From NCBI RefSeq assembly GCF_009730915.1, contig NC_052474.1, positions 6,297,501 to 6,361,500 on the forward strand: DNA of 64,000 nt. The letters run 5' to 3'. The notes under the pieces were generated by a model. The model was given only the letters and a program-made list of their open reading frames with translations, ran no database searches and was not told the origin of the DNA. Origin of the DNA: Dioscorea cayenensis subsp. rotundata. Its lineage: Eukaryota > Streptophyta > Magnoliopsida > Dioscoreales > Dioscoreaceae. The position numbers and the translations under genes are program-made. This document shows positions 49,001-59,082 of this stretch, piece by piece (positions within the stretch are counted from its first letter, which is position 1; each line of letters starts with the position of its first letter).

Positions 49001-49436
49001 ACAAACAAGAGAAAATACTTACTGCCACTTAGTGATTCTATGCTCATAGGTCCGCACACATTGGCATGGATGAGCTCAAGACATAAAGTTTTCCTCCAAG
49101 CCTTCATTATGGGAAACGGTCTCCTTGACTACTTGGCAACCACATAATCTTCACATTGAGTCACCTGCTTCAGAATTCGTAGCCCATGTACCAATCCATT
49201 CTCTCTAAGTAGTCTCAAACTCCTATAATTCAAGTAACCAAAACACATGGCCCATAGATCTGACAAGCTCTGATTGTTCATAGTTACATTAGCATTCCCT
49301 ATACTTGAGATATCCACGAGAAACATGTTGTTTTTAGTCCGTGGATAGAGATAACTTGCATTCCCGTTAGATCATCTCTGATGACATAATTGTCTTTCTC
49401 AAACAACACTGAGCAACCCTTAGTGAGCAATTAACC
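46053..49436 (-). pseudogene. copia pol remnant: integrase, RT, RNase H
   Basis: Pieces in order on the minus strand: GAG-pre-integrase (CFGYLNYRSLRLL, 49129-49326); integrase core (ELIHANVCGPMSIESLSG and FVDNFSRMCWVHF, 48877-49107); RT N-terminal part (EWKDAMDVELSAIQSNNTYQL and KARLVARGYTQQYGVDY, 47791-48129); YVDDIIYTSSS (46985-47028); RNase H with IVWCDNQLTVYVFKNPTLHG and SKHIDI (46053-46364). Several stops and frame changes break it. The first catalytic Asp of integrase (HxDVCGPM in relatives) reads Asn. It cannot make a working polyprotein. Confidence 0.88.
47053..47495. mobile_element. Solo LTR (443 bp) inside the copia RT, TSD GAGTT
   Basis: It starts TGTTAGG and ends CCTTAACA on the plus strand, with GAGTT on both sides (47048-47052 and 47496-47500). 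It sits between the RT segments ENDHAMYKKT and YVDDIIY; removing it and one GAGTT joins them with almost no loss. No internal genes. Confidence 0.88.
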
Positions 49437-51469
49437 TGTTGGGGAGCCTAGGGTATACAACACACAGCGGACAAAACCTGGCAGTCAACACTATTCACCC
49501 CATTTGGATCAAATGACAAACAAATATACAATTCTCATTCAAAAACCAATGTACATCTTTTTTCAGGAAGAATCCTTGTGGGAAAACTCCTCACTACAAA
49601 GAGAAACCACAAGGACCTAGAGTGTTCAATTGGTATGGGAAGTGCTACAGTGTTCTTCTTCTCCCTTAAGCTACAACCTAGCTGAATCCGGCTAATCAAT
49701 GCATACAAACATACAATAAGCCTCTCTTGAGCAAATAAGAACACACAACAAGATGATAAACAACTTGCCCTAGCAACCTTCCCACCTTCTTGCAACCGCT
49801 AGCTTAGGTTTACAAGAATGAAGAAGAAGAATACAAATATACCTTCACTTCTTCTTCTTTGAGCTCACAAGCTCGGATCCGAAGCTCTAGGATGTCTTCA
49901 AGGCTTCCCCTTTGATGGATGTTGAAGCCCTAGCCCGTAGCCCTCTCCCCCTTTCTTTTTCTCTCAAGAAACCTCAAAGAATGCACTATTTATTGAAGAG
50001 AGAATGAAGAGTTAAGTATCTCATTCGGGATGCTACAGTAACCCATACGGTCTCCATGCGGGCCGCATGGCGCCCACATGAAATTCCCAGAACTAGAAAT
50101 TCTCTCACGGCTGCTATAGTACCACTGCTATAATACATCTGCTACAGTAACTTTACTACAGTACTGTGGGATCGAAAATACGCATCTGGCATCATGAAAA
50201 GACACCAGACGATATATCGAAGCACAAATATCGTATTTGTTTTGTGTGGGTTCTTTCATTCCTAATAGAGGCAAGCCTCTATTATTAATTACCCTAGATT
50301 AGAAATCTTAGGAACCTCCGATTAAGGGCAAAAAGTACAAGTAAGAGCAAGAAGATTTGTGAATTTTAAATCCTGTTATTTTATTATATAAACATATTTA
50401 TTACATCATTTATATATATATATTTTTATCATCGCCATGTCACTGTGCCTTTGTCATCTGCGTTGCTGCCCGCATTGCTTCGCTTTTTGCAATTTTTGTT
50501 GCCATTTTAAAATAAACAAGTCACTGCTTGATTGTGTCTTTCATACTATATTGCATGTCTTGTTGTCACCCTCTTGGGAATATGTCTCATTGTTGTTTTG
50601 AGACAAATTTAGCCATGACATTGAGATGAGCACCCTTTATCGTTGCTTTTGAAATTAGCGAGTCTTATTTCTCCTGCTATTCATTTGCTTACATATCATT
50701 TCTAGATATATATTTTTAATTTATTTATTTTTAATCCACACTTATCATAGTGGGTTATATTTATTTATTTATTTTTTGAGAGGGCCGTGAGCATATAACA
50801 TGCATGTGTTCATGCTTACATATAATAATTTTCTTTTAAAATATCCCCATGTATATCCCTCCAAGGTGGGCCGATTTCTTCAGTTTTTTTATTATCATTT
50901 TTTTATGTCATGAGACCATAGCATGCTTTTTTCTTTATTATTGTTATTATTATTGGTGTATATCATTTATTCTTACAAAAACATGAACATGCATTTTTTT
51001 TAATGTATGCATAAGCCACGTGAAAATATTTTAACCCCATACTCATCATTTAAATGGTGGGTCCCACTTGAGTATATGCATGCATACCTACTCGTTCATT
51101 TTTTTTATATGCATGTTTCATTTTTTCCTTATCTCATGCTAGCATAAAAAATTTGTTTTATGTCATTCCCATATGCATGGTAATCCTGACTTCTAAATGT
51201 CTGAGTATGCATGCATTATATATATATATATATATTTTTAAAAAGATGGGCCCACCTCTTTAAGTCATGATCACGTGCATCCTTTTTAAAAAAAATTTCA
51301 TATTTTTATTATGCGCGTATGTATGCATGAATTTATTTATTTATTTATTTATTTTTTTGCATGCATGACTTATTTAAGGTTTCTTATTCTTTTTCTTCGA
51401 TCACATTTAATCACTGTAATGAAACACTTCATTCTTTTTTTTTTTTTATTATTATTTATTTGTTTGCAG

Positions 51470-52090
51470 GATGTTATGCACAGTAATCTGAAGAAATGGC
51501 ATGATCCTTCTGTTTCTTGCTTTGAGATATACAGCTTTTCTTTTGAGGATGAATAGTGTAGAAATGGATGATCGTTTCCCGGTGTATGTGCTAAGATTCC
51601 AGCACATAAAAGTTCTCATAGGCATGACCTTAGTATCTCATATCGTGCTTGAAGGGTGGGTGGACCAACATAAGCCTTGATATCTGCCCAGTCAATAAAA
51701 GCAATATCTATTGCTGCAGTTATATTTGATAATAACATTTGGCCATGATTCTGGTCTGTCCATCTGAGTAAACAAAGCATTAACAACCCGAATTGAGTCT
51801 GAAGATTCTGAACCTTTAGCAACCAATTTTCCACTTTTCGGAAAAACCATTTTGCTGAACGAGGAATGGGCAATAACCTCTACCGATTGGCACATAGAAT
51901 ATCTTGACTTAAAATAAAATGTATATAGAGCTTCTGAGCCAATGCTTTACATAAAGAAGTCTTCCCAATTCCAGGAGGCCCATGCAATAGGATGATCCGA
52001 TTCCGATAAACAAGGCAAGGATCTACACCTCGCTCAATAAACAAAAAGAGCACTAGCAAAGATACTGCAGAGAAGTTACTCGCTTGAAAC
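51470..52090 (-). pseudogene. PCH2/TRIP13 AAA+ ATPase fragment captured in the LTR-like element
   Basis: On the minus strand, in shifting frames, one reads a GVDP segment, [20 protein letters not shown] (Walker A), [83 protein letters not shown], then ELLCAGILAHTPGNDH and SSSKEKLYISK. This is the pachytene-checkpoint ATPase PCH2/TRIP13. Between LVAK and the SSDSIRVV segment about 35 residues that hold Walker B are missing. A stop follows RSCL, and two-base shifts occur near 51895-51910. No intron is visible over about 620 bases. It is not functional. Confidence 0.85.
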
Positions 52091-52659
52091 TAGTTTCATA
52101 AATTAAACCCTCTCACATTCCATTAAATTCTCTAGCGGGGTAAAACCCTACTCATTAAAGCTAGAAAGCATATCATTTCCATTTATTTTTTTCACCGTGA
52201 TCCACTTCACTAAGCATAACGTAACTTTTATGATTATCAATAGACTCATCTCAGTCGTCGCATGCAGGAAAGCTTCATCTGCGAGGAAGGACCCTCAGAG
52301 ATAGCTTAAACTCCACTTTTCCAAAGATTCTTTCCACTCGCGATGAGAACATTCTCAGCAGACCTCAACTGAAACCAAGACCTTGTCATCAGGAGCAGGG
52401 ATCAGGGAAGGCGAGGAGTCTAGGGAAGTAATGACCGCAAAGAACAATGAAGAACGCGAGATGATTTAAAATTAAGGATGGAGACGGTTGATAGGCAAAG
52501 ATCAGAAGCACCACGAGCAGGGACTTGGATGAGAGAGAAACTAGAAGCAAATGGTCTCTCTCTCTGCTGGTAGTAATGCCTCTTCTATCTGGGTCCTCCC
52601 TGGTGCCTTCTGGGGACCCAGCGTCGGCTTCCTCAGTAATTCTTTTTCGGCGGCGATGG

Positions 52660-52915
52660 CGGCAGTGGCGTCAATGGCGGACACAGCAGCAGATAGCAGC
52701 GACAACAAGCGGTAGCGCGTGACATGCTTTAGCGGCATTATTTCGACCATCAAGCATGTCTCGGTGATGAATGGCGACAGACGGCGGCGTGCGGCAAGGC
52801 GTCGATAGCGGACACAACAACGGATAGCAGCGACAACAAGCGGCAGCAGTGACATGCTTGGCGGCATTATTTCAGCCATCAAGCATGTCTTGGTGATGAA
52901 TGGCAGCAACGGCGA
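52660..52915. repeat. Tandem pair, about 130-bp unit, GC-rich
   Basis: Two units share 'gcggacacarcarc', 'gatagcagcgacaacaagcg', 'gtgacatgctt', 'gcggcattatttc' and 'catcaagcatgtct'. They give the impression of GC-rich coding sequence, but the frames are not conserved between units. Confidence 0.75.
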
Positions 52916-53194
52916 CGTGCAGTGGCGGCAGCAAAAAATCTTTTTTATGTATATATATGTATATAAGAATACGGGAGAGGAAGAGAAATATACCTCTTCT
53001 TTTCGTTCTCTCTTCCTTCTTCCTTTTTTATTTTTCTCACTCTTTTTTTTTTCTCCCCCTCAATCTCTCTTCAGCTTCCTCCTCCCTTTTAAAAGCTTTG
53101 ACCACCACTTTTTTTTTATCCTCATCCCGTGAGATCTCTCCCCTTTTTATCCATCCCGTGAAATCACAGCGAATAATATATATATATTTTTTTT

Positions 53195-53720
53195 AAATTT
53201 CAAATTTTAAAACTTTTTTTTTTAATTTCAAATTTTTAATAAATTTTTTTCCTTTTTATATTATTATTATTTATTTTATTTTATCTTATTTTATTATTTT
53301 ATTTTTTTCTTTTTATTTTTTTATTTTTTTATTTATATTTATTTATTTATATATTTTTTATTTATATTTTATTTATATTATTTATTCATTTTTTTATTTC
53401 TTTTATTATTTTTATTATTATTATTTTTATTATTATTATTTTTATCTATATATATATATATATTTTAAATTTACTTTATCCCAACTTCTGATTGTGATTT
53501 TTTTTTATTTATTTATTTTATTTATTATATATTTATTTATTACTTTTTCTAATTTTATTTCAAATTTTAAATTAAATTTTTTTTTTAATTTATTTTTCGA
53601 ATTTATTATTATTATTATTATTATTTAATTATATATTGATTTATTTTATTTATTTTATTTATTATTATTTTTTTAAAAAAAAAATTTATTTTATTTTTAT
53701 TATTATTCACTTAACTCAAT
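53195..53720. repeat. T/A low-complexity tract (TTTATT-rich)
   Basis: More than 500 bases of TTTATTTTATTATT-like sequence with almost no C or G. Confidence 0.9.
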
Positions 53721-53779
53721 TTGCCTTTGGGATGTGTGTTCAAGCACTTCAAGATTTGTACTTTTCTCAAATCGCCTCA

Positions 53780-53915
53780 AGATCCGCTCTCGTAGGGCAA
53801 TCTTGTAAATTTTGCATTCATGCCCTCGAGATATGTTCCTCAGGGCAATTTTGTAATTTTGCATTTATGCCTCGTGATATGTTCTCAAGGGCAATTTTGT
53901 AATTTGCATTTTGTA
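53780..53915. repeat. Three tandem units of about 45-50 bp
   Basis: Each unit contains 'gatatgttcctcagggcaat' or a close variant followed by 'ttgtaattttgcatt'. They lie between the low-complexity tract and the outer end of the LTR-like element. Confidence 0.8.
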
Positions 53916-54134
53916 TTTAACTTGGAATTTTGCATTCTAGTCCAAAAACAATCCAATAATCAATTAAGATTAAGATTATGACATTTAAATTTTTAATTCT
54001 AAATATATCTCATGATTAGGATATATTAGTAAATCTAATTTGGCTCCATTCAGGGACATTGAGTTTTATTAGGACATGCGTTATATTATTTATATATAAA
54101 CAAGTACCTGGCAGAAAGGAAAATTTTCAGTGAG

Positions 54135-54173
54135 CCTCACGGTCTCCATGCGGGCCGCATGGAGCCCGTGAGG
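54135..54173. repeat. Near-perfect 39-bp GC-rich palindrome
   Basis: Arms cctcacggtctccatgcgg and ccgcatggagcccgtgagg form a hairpin broken by one mismatch pair. The inner part 'ctccatgcgggccgcatgg' occurs again at 50052-50070 near the other end of the same element. Confidence 0.85.
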
Positions 54174-54284
54174 TTTACAGCCATTCTCTGCATCCCCGTC
54201 GCTACAGTAATTCCTGCACAAACTCAATATTGAGTTATACATTTATCTTAGAGCTTCAAACAGGGCTGGACACCTTACATAACC

Positions 54285-55170
54285 AACGCAAAGGAAAGTA
54301 TGTGCAAGGCTAGGGATATATTGAACTCCATGCAATTGCTTGACTCTTTCATCCAACGCGTTTACTACCGCAGTGCCAACTCCTTCCACCTTTGTCTCAT
54401 TCTCGTCAACCAGTTATTCACCTTTTGAGATTCATTCAGCTTGCTGAATAGTTTCCTTCCCTCTGACATATGGCTTGAGTATCCACTATCCACTAGCAGT
54501 ATGGAGTTTGCTTCAGTCCTAGGATCACTACTTGTCATGAAGTTATTGTTTGCTTCCCTTTCCTTAGCCACATGGGTGACCCCTTTCTTTGGATGCTTAT
54601 CTTTTGCCCAACACTCTGCTTTGATATGGCAGAACCTCTTGCAGTTGAAGCACTGTACATTGCTTATGTATTCGCTACTTCTATCCCATTCTCTGCTTCT
54701 CCCTTTTCCCCAAGAGAATCCTCTTCCATGACCTCTAGAATTACTCCAAGTTTCAATAGTGCTTGAGCTTCCTTTCTCATTGGCATTCAGGACTGCAGCT
54801 TCACTATTCACATGCATAGCTTTCTCAGCTGTCCTCTCTACTGCACGATTTACCCTCTTCTCATGCTCCTACAAGGAACCACTGAGCTCGTCCAATAAGA
54901 GCTTAATGATATCTCTGGATTCCTCAATGGTGATTGCTACATAGTCAAATTTCGGCGTAAGCTCCAAAGGACTTTAGAGATAACTTCATCTTTAGAAAGT
55001 TGGTATCCGAGTCCTTTGATCTAGTTGACGATGGTGACCACACTTGAGAAATACCTTGTACTGACTCCACCCGAACTATTCCATGGTACTAGTTCTTTAT
55101 CATCTTCCATGTCTCATGTGTTGTTGTTGCATCGGCAATGCATCGAGAATGGGTTCATTATCCTATGTAT
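54285..55170 (-). pseudogene. copia gag and protease remnant
   Basis: The gag zinc knuckle CFNCKRFCHIKAEC (CX2CX4HX4C) and the protease motif VDSGYSSHM are readable at 54365-54817. Upstream, in broken frames, come a DATTTHETWKMIKN-like segment (about 55075-55135) and other gag pieces to about 55170. The start of gag and the 5' LTR are not found. Confidence 0.85.
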
Positions 55171-55516
55171 CTCCAATATATTCCGTTAATGTTGTATATT
55201 AGATTGTTTATTTATATAATTATTTTTTCATGTAGAGTAATGGAGTTTTCTTCTATATATGCATAAATATAATTTTTATGGAGATATCTGCACAAAATAG
55301 GAAAAAAAATTCTGCAACATGAGCCAAACTTAGTCACTAAATGACATCTTTGGAAATAGTCATATATTACTTCTGATTGAGTGATGATACATGAAGGAGT
55401 GCTCAGTTTCTGCAGAAATTCACAAAAAAAAAAACAGCAAAATTCTTCAGAATACACAGTAACAGGAAACAAATGCAGTGATGCACAAGTGATATCCTTC
55501 ATCCTTGCACTTATTT
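55171..55516. other. 3' flank of the mannanase gene
   Basis: Non-coding; it would include the 3' UTR of the minus-strand mannanase gene. No repeat recognised. Confidence 0.5.
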
Positions 55517-57629
55517 TCAGTTATTTCGGCATTCACCTTTAGATGTTTTCCTTGCCCAATCCTCTCCGTGATGCAATACCGCCATGCGGCATGACTGTTC
55601 TTTTAGCAATTTAAACAGCGAAGAACGCTTCCGAGGAATAAAACCATAATCATCGACATAAGTATCCATGCCTTTAACCATTAATTGCCAAACAAGAGCT
55701 CCTGCACCAGCTCCATTTTCCTGTGCAGACTTGTACACAATGTCGAATATCGTCTTGTAAAGCTTATCCCTTTGAGTGTTATGGAAGTCCTTGCTGTTGC
55801 ATGAAAGTCCAAATTCCGTGAGCAGTACTGGTTTTTTCAGTATCTTTTCGCCATCTTCGATGTGAGAATTCACCCACTTGAAGATGTATCTCAGTTGATT
55901 ATCAAGTTCTGATACTTCTAACCTGTACAAGAGAATGCAATGATTTCTAGATTCATTATTAAATTTTTTACTTAATTTGATGCTTACCATTGATCAGGGT
56001 ATACATGGACAGATGCGAAATCAATGCCAGAGGCATTCGTGTTGCTAATAAAGTCAGTTCCTACATTACCATAGTACTCGCTGGGATTGACATTCCTTTT
56101 TTCCGGAGGGCTTTTTGGACCATAGAACCCCTCTATACCGATAGTTACTAAATGGTTCTTGTCAATTGATTTTACATATGCTGACATTTCTTCAATCCAT
56201 TTCTGCATTGCTCAAAAATTAAGTATCACAAAGCAGATCAAAAGAATGAGAAGATACTGAAGAACTAGTTGAACAAAGCTCAAGAATTGGTATAAAAAAT
56301 CCTATTGTAAAATTCGATAGCCTCTCAGGTTATAAAAAGCAAAAACTGCAACCTTCTTAATTCAATTTCCCTTGAAAGCTTCACATTCTCATGAAAAAAA
56401 CACTTAATTCGATCTCGACAAAATCACCAAATTTTACAAAGGAAATCTCTAATTCATTAATGATCGCAAGACGACAAAACCGACATACATACTTGGAGAG
56501 TGTCACCCCATGGATCGGTCTCGATAGCTTCTCAGGTTATATAAAAAGCAAAAAATTGCAACCTTCTTGATTCAATTTCCCTTGAAAGCTTCACATTCTT
56601 ATGATAAAACACTTAGTTCGATCTCGACAAAATCACTAAATTTTACGACAAAATCACTAAATTTTACGAAGAAAATCTCTAATTCACTAATGATCGCAAG
56701 ACGACAAAACCGGCATACATACTTGGAGAGTGTCACCTGATGGATCGGTGACGCAACGTGGTTCATTCATCAGCTCCCATGCAAAGATAGTAGGATCATC
56801 TCGATATTCAATCCCGGTTAAGTGATTTTCCCTAGTCAGTATAGCCTGCATTACACACAAAATTTTTCGGTTCTTATTCAATCAAATCAAGTGATTCTTG
56901 CGTGACAAAACATCAAGAATTACCTTCAAGTAATCCTTGAAATAACTCCGAATAGCAGGATCAAAGAAGAAGGAATCCTCGGAGGAATTCAAGCTCAAAC
57001 CTTCTTCCCATGCCCATTGAACATACTGAGGCTTCCCACCATATGCTTCCAAATTGTTCACCAAACTAAGGAGCAGGCGAATACCGTGTTTTCGAGCTTC
57101 CATAATAACATAATCCAATCCCTACACAGAACAAAAGAGTCAAGCTATATAGTTCTACACAGATTGCTATTCTTATGTTTCTGGATCATCAAACATACAG
57201 TTGAAATACATAGTTGAATTAGATACATTAATAGTAACAAGTATGAAAGAAAGATGAGATCTGATGAAGTAATACCTGAAAAACCTGCTCGTCGAAGTTG
57301 CCGAGAGAAACTTGCAGAGCATTGTAAGTTCCATCATTGAATGCCCAAGTTCTGCAAACAGTAAGACCCATCTTGGAAGCAAGATAGAAAATGTCCCTGA
57401 CCTTTTGCCTAGTGGATTTTTCCACAGCATGATCCATTAGCCAGTAAGAGTTCCATCCATTAACAAAGAATGGCTTACCATCCAACATGAACTTAGTCTC
57501 ATTCCTCCCCACAAAACTCATCATATTTTGCTCAACAGGTTGGTAACCAAAGTCCCCATAAGTAATGTATATGAATATCACACAAGATGCAAGGCCAAGA
57601 AAAGGAAACAAGACCCTATTCCCTAACAT
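55517..57629 (-). CDS. Mannan endo-1,4-beta-mannosidase, GH5 (subfamily 7), 5 exons
   Basis: The enzyme cuts beta-1,4-mannan backbones in the cell wall. Exons (minus strand): 57629-57276, 57121-56924, 56845-56723, 56202-55988 and 55922-55517. All junctions are GT-AG and in phase; about 431 residues, normal for plant MANs. A hydrophobic N-terminal segment (residues 5-24, [18 protein letters not shown]) is a signal peptide or anchor. Then come [26 protein letters not shown], the [12 protein letters not shown] strand, WELMNEPRC with the acid/base Glu (about 212) and LLTEFG with the nucleophile Glu (about 333), plus HVYPDQW. The active-site residues I can check are present. Intron 3 carries a duplication that copies the end of exon 3 with its splice donor. 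The closest Arabidopsis MAN was not determined. Confidence 0.95.
56314..56749 (-). repeat. Tandem duplication across the exon 3 / intron 3 boundary of the mannanase
   Basis: Copy A 56314-56520 and copy B 56521-56749 match from 'tcgatagc' to 'tggatcggt'. Copy B includes the last ~27 bases of exon 3 and the real donor at 56722-56721; copy A therefore carries a decoy of the exon end (acttggagagtgtcacc) plus the donor sequence in the intron. Copy B also has a 20-base internal doubling ('aaaatcactaaattttacga'). Confidence 0.9.
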
Positions 57630-57760
57630 TGCTTGGAAACCTCAATGGAAGTCACAAAAGAAGCAAATTTTTAAAGAAACCTACTGCTCAAGCCAAAGAA
57701 GAGGAAAAAGTAAAAGATGGAACTAAAGCTGAGCTATAGGGGATTAGGAGATGATGGTTT

Positions 57761-57767
57761 ATTTATA
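57761..57767 (-). promoter_or_regulatory. TATA box of the mannanase gene
   Basis: TATAAAT on the minus strand, about 130 bases before the start codon, fits a leader of about 100 bases. Confidence 0.6.
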
Positions 57768-57934
57768 ATGGGTGGGGGGAAGGAAATGGATAGATACTAA
57801 GAGTTGATAGCAATGCAGCATAATGCTTGCAAATCTACAAAAATGGTGAAAGCTGGAGCCACTGAAAGATTGTCACTTGTCTAACTAAGGACAGTAAAAC
57901 AACAAGGACATAAAACCATGAATAACAAGGAACC

Positions 57935-58260
57935 AACCATGTGGGAATGAGGACAAAATCTATGTTTGTGCTTTACCTCTAAATTTTGATCATCCTGATG
58001 TCTAGAGGTTAAAAAAATTTCTAACAGGATTACAAGACAAATGCAACTGGCTTCCACTACAATGCTTGCATATTTCTTCTGACTTTGCGCAAAACAACCA
58101 TGTAAGGGGTGAGGACAAAATCTAAGTCTTGTGCATTACCTCTTAACTTTGTCAGTATGATGACTGGAGAGATGAAGCAAAATACTAACAAGATGGCAAG
58201 TCAAATGCAGTTGGCTTCATTTAATATTCTTATATTTTCTACTGACTTTGTGCAAAACAA
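57935..58260. repeat. Tandem duplication, two units of about 160 bp
   Basis: Units 57935-58095 and 58096-58260 share 'gaggacaaaatct', 'attacctct', 'acaagatggcaagtcaaatg' (variant in unit 1), 'ggcttc' and 'ctgactttgygcaaaacaa'. They lie in the intergenic stretch upstream of the mannanase promoter. Confidence 0.85.
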
Positions 58261-59082
58261 CACTTGTTATGGTTGTCAGAATGATCTCAGATGAAGGTAG
58301 ACAGCTCAAAATGAAAACTTTGCTAGCAAGGGGTTCTGAATGTTTCTGATTTGAAAGCCATTGAAGAGGAAAAAGACATACAGAGATTTTGGTTTAGTCT
58401 AGGATTCTATTGATCTTATCCTAAATTTCTGACTGCTATGAATTTTGTTCATCTGATGAAGTAAATATAATGAATACTGACAGTAAAATTTCAGACAGAC
58501 ATCTTTGCTTAAATTTGAAGAACAGGCAACCACAAGCATGGTTGGTACTTGGTATAATAAGGTAAGGTACAGAAAGGCACTAGAAACCATCTTTCTGGTG
58601 AGAGTACCTGTTCCATCTTCTTCAATCAGAAATGCACTGCAGAACTAACCTAACAAGATCTGGCAGAGTTATCGCATTTCATCTCACTAAAATAGTGCGA
58701 AAGGATACATATGGTGGTGGGAACAATATCGTCCCCTACTTAGACTAATAAATACAAAGAAAATTTTTATATATTGATTCAAAGAGCCAAACTTATATGA
58801 AGAACTACAAGAATGCAATTAATCTTCTTTCTATTGCTCTTGATCAAATAAATTTCACAAATTGACTTGTGGGGAAAACAGGAACTAATTGAGAATTATT
58901 GTAAATCGGTTATTTACAACCAAATGAATAGATATCGACACTTTTGTGAGGTGAAAAAATAGAATACTGTTGCTGTGTCTTTCCTTGAATTTAAGCCTGC
59001 TAATTCCAAACTGCCTGATTCCCCATGGTCCCCAGTAATGAATCTATTGTGAAATACAATGAAAAAACTTTGATGACAAAAT
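58261..59082. other. Intergenic DNA, probable 3' UTR of the MUCI70-like gene
   Basis: No gene recognised. The part next to 59083 should be the 3' UTR of the minus-strand DUF616 gene. Confidence 0.55.

Larger units (their letters stand above)
49437..54279 (-). mobile_element. 4.84 kb LTR-like insertion with TSD TAACC, carrying a host gene fragment
   Basis: The element runs from TGTTGGGG (49437) to CCTTACA (54279) and is flanked by TAACC on both sides (49432-49436 and 54280-54284). Taking it out joins the copia protease end (YIPSLAHTFLCVG) to LLTKGCSVLFEKDN. On the minus strand it starts TGTAAGG and ends CCCAACA. An AATAAATAG TATA-like word near 49985 with about 550 bases of transcript-like DNA behind it resembles the R-U5 part of an LTR. 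No gag-pol was found inside, so it may be a giant solo LTR or a non-autonomous LTR element. It contains a PCH2 fragment and several simple or tandem repeats. Confidence 0.75.
45800..55170 (-). mobile_element. Ty1/copia retrotransposon interrupted by two nested LTR insertions
   Basis: On the minus strand the order is gag, protease, integrase, RT, RNase H, polypurine tract (46066-46074) and 3' LTR, which is normal for copia. The body is split by a solo LTR (47053-47495) and a 4.84 kb LTR-like unit (49437-54279), both with perfect 5-bp TSDs. The 5' LTR and the first part of gag are missing: recognisable gag stops near 55170, about 350 bp from the mannanase gene. Confidence 0.88.

Noticed and set aside
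51311-51556. Plus-strand ORF ending in SFSFEDE, considered as a gene fragment with an intron before it
   Set aside because: The minus strand of the same bases continues the PCH2 similarity, so this is its antisense shadow.
52525-53196. ORFs on both strands in the GC-rich patch
   Set aside because: They follow a tandem duplication and a CT-rich tract; frames differ between units and no family is recognised.
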